Shown here: in pieces, positions 48,417-56,397 of the stretch
Layout: the number at the start of each line of letters is the position of its first letter
How positions within the stretch are numbered: position 1 is the first letter of the stretch
Source: Andalucia godoyi
Lineage: Eukaryota > Discoba > Jakobea > Jakobida > Andaluciidae
Reading direction: 5' to 3'
Assembly (NCBI GenBank): GCA_009859145.1
Contig: VRVR01000011.1
Span: 12,097 to 76,096, forward strand
DNA: 64,000 nt
Notes under the pieces: generated by a model
What the model was told of the DNA's origin: nothing
Databases searched by the model: none
The model's input: only the letters and a program-made list of their open reading frames with translations
Program-made: the position numbers and the translations under genes

Positions 48417-49477
48417 CCTGCTGGTTTTGCTGTTGCTTGTATTTCTCCAACTCTCGCTTCTTTTCTTCCTCTTTTCTTTTGTTTTTTGTTTTTCTTTTCT
48501 CCCCTTTTTTTCCTTCTTTTTTTGGCTTTGTCCTTGCGCTTGTTTGTTTGTTTGTTCTCGCCTCTCCTTTTTTGCTCAGCAACCGATGTAATGAAAACAA
48601 AAGAATGGAAAGGAGGAAATGATAATTAGAACGGCGGTAAACGACGAAAAAGTGAAGGAGTGATTATGTTGTTTTTTTGTTGTTGTTTTTTTTTTAAATA
48701 AAAAAAATAAAGGAAAAGAAGGAAAAGAAGGAAAAGAACGAGAAAAGAAAGAACGAGATTGTTTGGGATTTGAGAGGAAACGTGTCTCCGATTTTTTTAA
48801 TTGAAAAGTGAGGAAAACAGGAATGCAAATTGAAATGGTCTTATCGAAACGACTCGAACTTTTTCCTCTCTTTTATTTCGTGTGTGTCATGTCAGTGTGT
48901 CAGTTTGTCAGAAGTGTCACTGATTCATTGTGTAAAGTTTGACTCTGTCCTGCTGTAGTACCCGACGGAAAGAAAAAAAAAAAACAGCGCCTTTGCTGTA
49001 TTATTTTTTTGAAAGGCAGCGGTCGTAGACGTCTTCTTGAATTCTTTCTGCACGCGCACGCGCTCACAAACCTCGAGACAAGGAGAGGCGTTGGGTTCAC
49101 GTCCACGTTTCTCCTTGTGCCTTACTATGTTTTTCCCTCCCAAAGTCCCGCGAATCCCGTCAACAACTCAACCAATAAATAATTGTTTTGTTTTGTTTTG
49201 TTGTTGACTATTGGCGTTTTTCAATTTATTTATTATTATTATTTTTAACGATCCTTTTGTTTTCTTTCTTTCTTTCTTTCTTCTTCACATCCACATTCTT
49301 GTTTCCGTATTTTGTCAGCCGTATCTTTTGGATCCATCCATCACTCAAAAGAAGAAGAAAAAGAAAAAGAAGTTGTCAAGAAAGGTGGGAAACCAGCAAG
49401 AGAAAAGGAACAGAGAAGCAAGACTGGGAGGTTTTTGTTGTTCTTGTTTGTTTGTTTGTTTGTTTTTCTTTTTGTGA
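48417..49477. other. About 1 kb intergenic, divergent promoters of Rab11 and CenH3
   Basis: Homopolymer and tetranucleotide tracts: TTTTGTT at 49190-49203, CTTT repeat at 49263-49281 and GTTT repeat at 49445-49465. Short frames only; no gene or RNA is recognised. Confidence 0.55.
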
Positions 49478-49933
49478 ATGGCGCCTCGAAATATTCCAAC
49501 TCCAGTTCGACGAACGCCAGTTGGTGGTGGTGGTGGTGGTGGTGGTGGTGGTGCGACACGCAGCTTTCCATCTGCATCCTCGTTTAGTGTTCCGAAACCA
49601 GTTGTTCCTCGGCCGGTGAAGCCACATCGATTCCGACCCGGTACAGTTGCGCTTCGTGAGATTCGGAAATTCCAGAGCTCTACTCAACTTCTATTGCGCA
49701 AGCTTCCCTTTTCCAGACTCGTCCGAGAAATCACATCGATGATCGAGCCACTCGAGACCATTCGATGGCGTGCAGAGGCCCTCGAGGCTCTCCAGGAGGC
49801 CGCAGAAATGCATCTCGTTGGCCTTTTTGAGGACGCAAACTTGTGTGCGATCCATGCAAAGAGAGTTACGCTTATGGTCAAGGATATCCAACTCGCAAGA
49901 CGAATTCGGGGCATCCAACAAGCTGGGTACTGA
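49478..49933 (+). CDS. CENPA: Centromeric histone H3 variant (CENP-A/CenH3)
   Basis: 151 residues. The histone-fold core is recognisable: [20 protein letters not shown] (55-74), [11 protein letters not shown], and [20 protein letters not shown] with QLARRIRG at the end. Between alpha-1 and alpha-2, [20 protein letters not shown] is two residues longer than canonical H3, and has a Trp (W97), both marks of CENP-A. The N-terminal tail lacks the ARTKQT and ARKS sites of H3 and contains ten consecutive glycines (16-25) encoded by a GGT repeat. The protein marks centromeres and supports the kinetochore. The extra C-terminal IQQAGY is unusual but short. Confidence 0.93.
   Translation: MAPRNIPTPVRRTPVGGGGGGGGGGATRSFPSASSFSVPKPVVPRPVKPHRFRPGTVALREIRKFQSSTQLLLRKLPFSRLVREITSMIEPLETIRWRAEALEALQEAAEMHLVGLFEDANLCAIHAKRVTLMVKDIQLARRIRGIQQAGY
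49523..49552 (+). repeat. (GGT)10 coding microsatellite in CenH3
   Basis: Perfect GGT repeat encoding ten glycines in the CenH3 tail; length variation between strains is likely. Confidence 0.95.
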
Positions 49934-50527
49934 GACGTCATGGTTTATATGTTGCTGTTCTTTTCTGTCAAGGATTTCTTCTTCTTTTTTCTTTTTTTTT
50001 TTTCTTTTAATTTTTTTTTAATTATTGCTACATCTTTTCCTGCTTGCATATTGGCGCCTTGCGTTTGTTTGTTTTGCGTATTCTGTTTTATTCTCTGAAA
50101 ATGCATTGTTGTGTATCCTTTTTTGTGCTATATTCGTGTGTGTGTATGTGTGGGCGTGTGTGTGTGTGTGTGTGCGTGTGTGTGTTTCCCTTTATTTTGC
50201 GTGTTGTTTTGGATGGATGCTTTTTTGAGGCTCCACTCCCAGAAAAGAAGATGAAAAAAGACGATGTACAGTATTCTGTAAAAAGAAGAAACGAAAAACA
50301 GAAAGCCAAAGAAGAGAGAAGAGATAAGAAGAAGAAGACGGGGATATGGAGGGGAGACGCAATTCTTCTGGATACTGCCATTTTATGTTCCCATTTGGTA
50401 TTTATTCGGTTTTGCAGATCTCCATCGTTGACAATGTATGGATCCCCTGGAGATATTGTCGTCTTCTCTTCGCTTACGACCACGGCTATGACTACGATTA
50501 CCACTACTTCTGTGGTTGCTGCTATTG
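49934..50527. other. Intergenic with GT repeat
   Basis: A GT-rich tract lies at 50136-50183 and T-runs at 49991-50020. Frames here are microsatellite artefacts; no gene. Confidence 0.6.
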
Positions 50528-50530
50528 TTA

Positions 50531-50563
<33 letters not shown>

Positions 50564-51754
50564 CTGCTGCTGAGCCGCCAGTTGGGCTTGTGCCTGTGCA
50601 TGCTGCTGCCAAAACATCGCTTGTGGATCCGGCATGCTCAAGTGGCGCTGCATTTGAGCACCATATGGCGGATACCCCTGCGGCATGCCGGGATATCCAA
50701 ATCCAGGATACTGTCCTTGGGGGCCAACACCCTGTCCCCCGCCTTGCTGTCCCCCCGATCCATCAGATTTCACAATGCCCTGCGTGCGCATCCCCATCAT
50801 CATTGGATTGAGGCCGCCCATAGCAGCGACCATGTTTTGCGGAACCGGCATTCCAGGCATCAGCCCCACCATTTGCGACCCGGCGCCACCTTGCTGCTGC
50901 TGTACCTGTTGCTGCTGCTGCGCTTGTTGCTGCTGCTGTTGCGACTGCTGACCTGGTCCATGGCCATCCATGTCATCATGGCCGCCAACCTGTCCGTAAT
51001 GGTGTCCAAGATGCCCATGCGGTCCACCCTGCCCACCTTGCACTCCACCACCAGCCGCCGCAGCCGCAACCGCCGCCGCCTGTGCACTCAACGGATGCAC
51101 CATGCCCATTCCCATTCCCATCGGCATCATCGGCACAGCCATCGGCATCATTGGCATGCCCATCTGCCCACCCTGCCCAACATTCACATTTGAGTTTCCA
51201 GCGTTTGGATTGGCACCTCCAGGCAAGCTCTGGCCTCCCGATCCAGACGATGAGGACTGCCCCGACGACGCCTGGCCTCCATTTCCACTGGCCGACTGTG
51301 GATCTGGGGCATTCAAGCAAGCCTGAATGAGGTTCTTTCCCTCTGGTTTGGTAATGAGCGGCTGCAACTTTGGAGTCGCAAATGTGTACACATGTCCCGT
51401 TTCCGAGGCCACAAGCAGCAGAACCTGGGTGCCCGTCAGCGTCGACAGCTCATATGCCTTCTTCATGATGCCCGCCTTGCGCTTAGAAAACGTAATGTGT
51501 CGACGCGATTTGTCTTCAATGAACTCGATGTTGATCTTGCGGCGACCACGCTTTTCCGATCCGCCGCCACTGCCTCCAATTGATACTCCCCCAGAACCGC
51601 TTACACCGCCTCCAGAAATCGATCCCGTCACCGCTCCCGACGAAACCGCGGCAGGCGCAGAAAACTCAGCAGAAGGCTCCGTTCCCGGAATCGGAGTTGC
51701 ACCCGAGTCCGACCCGTTATCGCTGTCAGAATCCGTTTCCGAAGACCGTGGCAT
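50528..51754 (-). CDS. SRF-type MADS-box transcription factor
   Basis: 408 residues. The MADS domain (about 69-127) reads GRRKINIEFIEDKSRRHITF, then SKRKAGIMKKAYELSTLTGT and QVLLLVASETGHVYTFATPK, nearly identical to SRF/MCM1. The SAM extension KLQPLITKPEGKNLIQACLN is also SRF-type, not MEF2. The 68-residue N-terminus is Ser/Gly/acidic. After 150, the protein is low complexity: Gly/Met/Pro stretches, several Gln runs, and a final polyglutamine tract of about 15. It binds CArG boxes as a dimer and works with partner factors; MADS factors often control cytoskeletal or developmental genes. The Gln tail suggests an activation domain. Confidence 0.95.
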
Positions 51755-52521
51755 ATTCAGAAAGAATCAAATTTCCACACACGCACAAAACCAGAGGAGG
51801 GGGTAAGGAAGATTAAAAAATTACAAAATTTCAAATTGCAATTCAAAACAAAAAACCAAAACACGAATTCAATGAAGGAGAAACGGGGATTGATGAATGA
51901 TTATAGGATTATAGGTACTTAGAAAATGAGAATTTCCGGGAATTCCAATAAAGGGTATGATAATTATGGGCAAGATAATTACGCTCAAAAGTCCCTTCTT
52001 TTGTGGATTGTGTGTGGCAAGGAAAAAGCTTTCTTCTTTTTTTTTTTTTTTTGTTCCCGTCTTGTTATTGTGGCTGCACCGACAAAGAAAAAGGAAAATG
52101 GAGGGAAAATGGAGTGCTTTAATGAAGGAAAAGGAAAAAGACAAAACGAGAAACGACAAATCGGAAAAGGAAAAGATGGACGAGGAAAAGAGAGTAGACG
52201 AGAGAAAAAGGAAAAGAGGAGTGTCCAAATGAGGGATTCAACTTGACTTTTTCTGGGACGTACAAATAGACATTGTACACAAGACGTGGTTAGCTGACGC
52301 TAACTTCTGGGCCGCCAAAGGGCTGAAAAGTTCCTTGATCCGCGTGTTTTCCTCCGAAAATGAACAGCGCTTGCGGAACGTCACTTGACATCAATCACGA
52401 GTCAGCGTCAACTGCTCCTCCGCCAATCCCTGTTTGTTGTTTTTACAGCTGTTACCCGACTTCCTTTTTTCTTTTTGTTTACCCCGCGCTAAATGCCGCC
52501 ATCTCCCGGTGCTCGTGCGCT

Positions 52522-52560
<39 letters not shown>

Positions 52561-52933
52561 AACTTCTATTACCCCGGGCTTGTATGTCATAAGCCCATAA
52601 AAACCCCGAGAGGACTGGGTTGAAGCGAGGCTTTTCACTGCGTGTGCTTTTGGGCTTTTGTGCTTCATCCGTAGAATTGCACTCGCTATTTTCTTCGCTA
52701 CACAAAAACACCACAGAACAACAGCACTGGAACTGATTTCGTTGTCCACCGGCAATACAATCAAATAAAAGATGGTAACGACGCAGAAGAGATGCAAGTG
52801 CAAGTACCTTGTGAGGCGCGAGTAAAGACACGCAACCCCCCCACCCCCGATAACTTCTTGCTTTTCATTTCTTGTTTATTGGTTTTGTTGTTCTGATTAA
52901 TAGCAAAATAACACGAGTAAGAGTTGATCAACG
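51755..52933. other. About 1.2 kb intergenic
   Basis: A/G-rich at 52080-52220 (GGAAAAGGAAAAG type), T-run at 52037-52051 and (CA)18 at 52523-52558. A 146-codon minus frame over the CA repeat is an artefact (poly Cys-Val). No gene. Confidence 0.6.
52523..52558. repeat. (CA)18 microsatellite
   Basis: Perfect dinucleotide run. Confidence 0.95.
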
Positions 52934-53275
52934 ATGCCGCGCTATCATGTTGGAGAAAAGGTGAAATGGACGCTATCGGAAAACGAGAATGTTCCAAAAG
53001 AAGCGGACGGAATGCGTGAAAGAGGGGAAGCAACAGCAGCAGCAGAACGCTGGGGAGTGGTCGAAGACGTTCTGTTGTCGGACCCTGGAAACGACTCTGC
53101 GACGATTCCCGAGCATTTTCGAGACGTCTGTGCACGCGCATCCGAAGATAATCCGGTGTACGGAATCATTGCGGGATCTGGCAGACACGGAATCGTCTTT
53201 GTTCCGGAGACACAGGTGATCGAAGTCGATCCCTCAATGAAGGAAGAGCCGCAACGCGCCGAAGTCCACTTTTAA
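52934..53275 (+). CDS. Small HVA1/Tudor-like protein
   Basis: 113 residues from MPRYHVGEKVKWTLSENENV. The layout 'hxGexVkW...' then GVVEDVLL, VYGIIAGSGRHGIVFVPETQ and VIEVD resembles the short beta-barrel of hypervirulence-associated (HVA1, Tudor-type) proteins, which are common in fungi and bacteria and of unclear function. The acidic/Ala-rich insertion (MRERGEATAAAERW) lies in a loop. The match is by pattern only. The frame is gene-like and the ATG is the first one. Confidence 0.55.
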   Translation: MPRYHVGEKVKWTLSENENVPKEADGMRERGEATAAAERWGVVEDVLLSDPGNDSATIPEHFRDVCARASEDNPVYGIIAGSGRHGIVFVPETQVIEVDPSMKEEPQRAEVHF

Positions 53276-53683
53276 TCCCGCTGCGTCCTTGCGTAAAAAA
53301 GAAGAACCGCCCCACTCTGCCTTTTTTTAAATTCCATCTGCCCATCTGTCCCTGCTGTCCCCCTATTCCTCCGCAGGTTGTGGTCTTTCCATGAGATCCA
53401 GCGCCTCTGGAGTCCGGACGCTTCCTTTTCTCTGCCGCTGTCGTACACGGCAAGTGGAGTCATGGAATTCGAAACGAAACCCCAAATCGACCAATCCTCT
53501 CTCCGCCTTCACTTTATTTTGCATGCTTGCTTAAGTAACACTCTTTGTTGTTGCCTTTTTTCATCTCGTATTTACTGCTGCACAACTACCACAACTACTA
53601 CAACAGAGATTTCCTCTCTGCATCTTTCGAACTGAACATTTCCTTGTTTCCGGTTAACATTTCTCTCTCGGAAGACAAAGACA
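53276..53683. other. Intergenic, 408 bases
   Basis: No gene; a CTACAAC/ACCACAACTAC repeat at about 53583-53606 precedes the AOAH start. Confidence 0.6.
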
Positions 53684-55408
53684 ATGAAGATTTCAAAGGT
53701 TCTGTCACTTTGCGCTCTTCTGCTCTTGCTGTTCGCGGTTTCGTGTGCGACTGCAAATTCATCATCCTTGGAGCGCATCCAGGCGCTTGCAAAGGAAGAT
53801 TCCTCTGGCTGCTTGATCTGTACCGCAATTGTTGGGATCGCCAAGAACGTCGGAGCCGATCAGTCTGCATTTATATCCAAAGAAGCGCAAAAACTCTGCG
53901 ACATTCTGGATGAAAAGACGCGCCCCGTTTGCTCCTTGATTGTCGAAATGGGAGTTTCTGAAATTGAAAAGCTCCTTTTGCAGAGCGTGACTCCTGGAAA
54001 AGTATGCTCGACACTCGGTCTTTGCAAAAACTGCAAGCTTGGCAGCACGCACGTTCAAGCATCGAGTCCGCAGACCCAGCTGAAAACAGAGGATGAAAAT
54101 CTCTGGGCTGCATACAATGTTGCCATGGTTCTTGGACTTTCGAAGCGCATATCTGGCATTCATTCGTCGAACGAGACTGTCTCGGACGTATCGTCTCGTG
54201 CCGGTGGGTTCATGGACACGCAAACCGCTTGGCCGGATGTCGACGGCGATGGCTTTGGAGCATTGCCGTTGTACCGTGGTTCAGACTGGAGAGGCCGTGA
54301 CTGCAACGACTTTTCTAAGAAGGTTCGTCCTGGCTTGAATGAGTTTTCGATGGCAGTCAAGCTGGATATCGCAGAGGATGCCGCCAATCATACGGACGCT
54401 AACGCCTGGTCGCTTGTCGACTATGATTGCAATGGCGTGCCGCACCGTTTGGAGAACAAGCTATGCGCAAACTCGGAGGTGAAGCAAATTGTCATGTTTG
54501 GCGATTCTGCATCGTCTGCGTTCTCCTTGCCGGTATCCTGGCTCCATCTGAAGGACATGGGATCCATTCCACACGAGTTCTTGCTCGAATTTGACGTGCC
54601 GCAAACGTCGTACTCCACGGGCCGCACGGACGACATCGACGGCAAGTCCATCTACTTGAGAATGCTGGCGCGCAATCGCTGCAATCATCGGCAGATCGCG
54701 AACGTCGGAAAGAACGGTGCAGAAATGAAAGATCTTGTCCACCAGGTTGAGCTCTTGGGACTTGACCAGACTCGTGACAAGCCAATTCTGGGGTTCATGG
54801 CCTATGTTGGTAACGATGTCTGCGAAGCATCGCTGGACGAGATGACTCCGGTGGAGGAATTCCGTCAGCAGTACATCGATGGACTGCGCAAACTGGATTC
54901 TGTTGCACCTCCGGGTTCCAAGCTGCTCTCCATGGGGCTCGTGGACGGCCGCATTCTATATGACACAATGTCTCAGCTTCCTCACCCGCTCGGTGGCACG
55001 GTGGCCGAGTTCTACGAGTTTTTGACTTGTGTAGGCTCCAATCCTTGTGGAACGTGGCTGACGTCTGACGTGGACACCCGAAACAAGGCATCGGCGCACG
55101 CCGCCTTGCTCAGCCAGACAGTGGCCGAAGTTGTCCAGAGCACAGCTGGAACCTTCAAGAACATTGAGGTTGCCTACTTTGACTTTCCGCTCGAGCAGGC
55201 ATTTGAACTGCTTCATCGTGACAATCTGCCTGCCAAGGACCTGATTGGAGGCGTGGATTGCTTTCATCCCAGCGTCCCCCTTGCTCACAAGTACCTTGGT
55301 GAAGTGATCTGGGAGGAGCTTGAGACCCAGCATCCTTCGTGGCTGGGATCCGTGAATCCGAACAATGCCGAGATTGATCGATTGTTCGGCAACCAAGGTG
55401 GATACTAA
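53684..55408 (+). CDS. AOAH: Acyloxyacyl hydrolase (AOAH)-like secreted lipase
   Basis: 574 residues. Signal peptide 1 to about 24 (VLSLCALLLLLFAVSCATAN). A saposin-B domain (43-117) has six cysteines (CLICTAIV, KLCDIL, PVCSLIVEMG, KVCST, GLCKNC). A calcium-loop-like DVDGDGFGALP (185-195) and DYDCNGVP follow, as in AOAH. The GDSL-type hydrolase has the nucleophile S275 in MFGDSASSAF and the acid/base pair D525, H528 in GVDCFHPS. AOAH removes secondary acyl chains from lipopolysaccharide in animals, and related proteins occur in some protists. In a bacteria-eating cell it could detoxify LPS in phagosomes; that is inference. All key residues are intact. Confidence 0.9.
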   Translation: MKISKVLSLCALLLLLFAVSCATANSSSLERIQALAKEDSSGCLICTAIVGIAKNVGADQSAFISKEAQKLCDILDEKTRPVCSLIVEMGVSEIEKLLLQSVTPGKVCSTLGLCKNCKLGSTHVQASSPQTQLKTEDENLWAAYNVAMVLGLSKRISGIHSSNETVSDVSSRAGGFMDTQTAWPDVDGDGFGALPLYRGSDWRGRDCNDFSKKVRPGLNEFSMAVKLDIAEDAANHTDANAWSLVDYDCNGVPHRLENKLCANSEVKQIVMFGDSASSAFSLPVSWLHLKDMGSIPHEFLLEFDVPQTSYSTGRTDDIDGKSIYLRMLARNRCNHRQIANVGKNGAEMKDLVHQVELLGLDQTRDKPILGFMAYVGNDVCEASLDEMTPVEEFRQQYIDGLRKLDSVAPPGSKLLSMGLVDGRILYDTMSQLPHPLGGTVAEFYEFLTCVGSNPCGTWLTSDVDTRNKASAHAALLSQTVAEVVQSTAGTFKNIEVAYFDFPLEQAFELLHRDNLPAKDLIGGVDCFHPSVPLAHKYLGEVIWEELETQHPSWLGSVNPNNAEIDRLFGNQGGY

Positions 55409-55608
55409 GCCAGAATTCTCTCCCGGAGAAGGGAGTGCCTGTGTTCTTGTTCGTTGTCTTCATTTCGTTTCCCTCGCACTTGCTGTCTTGTCGTGTATTA
55501 TCATTATGATTGTCATGTGTTTTTTTGTTTTGTTTTGTTGTATGCGTATGCGTGTTTTGTTGTTGCTGGTTCGTTTTCGTCCTCGTAAAGGTTTTCCTGA
55601 TATCATTG

Positions 55609-55630
55609 CCCCCCCCCTCCCCCCCCCCCC
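55609..55630. repeat. Poly-C tract
   Basis: Run of C's broken by a single T, between the AOAH gene and the Fanzor remnant. Confidence 0.9.
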
Positions 55631-55659
55631 TTCCCACGCTTGTTGCTCGTCGGACATTT

Positions 55660-56293
55660 CGCCTGCACTGTACACTAACCACGGATAAACATCGCTGATC
55701 ACCCATAATCAATGTTGCAACCCAAGAACATGCATAGCATTGATTGGGAAGGGGGTAGGCCCCAACACGCCCCTCGGCATGAGAGACGCTCTTAAGAGAG
55801 ATGATGCGCGCGCCGTTCCAATCGCGGTCGAGCGTGCATTTGCACGATGGGCAACAAAGACACCTTGTTTCCGTACGCCTGTCGATGCATTTCCTCCGCA
55901 ACGGCCGCACGTTTTAGACGTGCACTCCTCCGTCACAAGTCACAACCGACACCTGCCGCGCCGTTGTCGCCTTGGCGATCTTTCCTGGCGGCGGCCCAGC
56001 GCCGGAAGGTGTCGGTGGAGATTGTCATGGGTCTTGCGCAGCGTTCCGGGCGTGACTTACATGGTGCGCTGCACGGACAGTAAAAATAAAGAAATGAAAT
56101 GAGCGTCGCTGTGCGAGAGTGCAACGCGGCAGCGTGTTTATAGGGATTTCATGATCAAAATGGGGCGAAACGAATCGGACATCGTGTGACGGAGTTGCTC
56201 AAGATAACAGACGCATTCGCATGGCGCGTGGCAGTGTTTTTGTGTTTTACGTGCGCTTTGGATTGCTTAAGCATATCGCAATAAGTGGCAACT
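55660..56293 (-). pseudogene. Fanzor (TnpB-like) element remnant with zinc ribbon and RuvC-III motif, copy A1
   Basis: On the minus strand, 55933-55895 reads TEECTSKTCGRCGG and, after a frame change near 55850, LCCPSCKCTLDRDWNGARII (about 55856-55797), then SLKSVSHAEGRVGAYPLPN. This is the C-terminal signature of Fanzor/TnpB: 'EyxTSKtCxxCG...CpxC' zinc ribbon and 'DRDxNGARNI', the last catalytic Asp of RuvC. Upstream (56090-55940) the frames are broken by stops. Still further up, CCCTATAAACACG (about 56145) resembles a TATA box of the element's own promoter. The 3' end is CGCCTGCACTGTACACTAACC at 55660. The RuvC-I/II parts are missing. It cannot encode a nuclease. Confidence 0.8.
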
Positions 56294-56397
56294 GCTTGCA
56301 CGCTATCGCCGCAGTCCGAATTCATGGGGTTGCGTTGTGCTTGGGTGGGCGTGCGTTTGTGTTTTCCACCTGCGTTTCTTCCGTTCCATCATTTTCG

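Noticed and set aside
52391-52831. 146-codon minus-strand frame
   Set aside because: It spans a CA microsatellite and gives poly Cys-Val; no codon bias elsewhere.
55740-56102. Plus-strand frame of 120 codons over the Fanzor remnant (MIGKGVGPNTPLG)
   Set aside because: The same region read on the minus strand gives zinc-ribbon and RuvC motifs; the plus-strand peptide is its complement.
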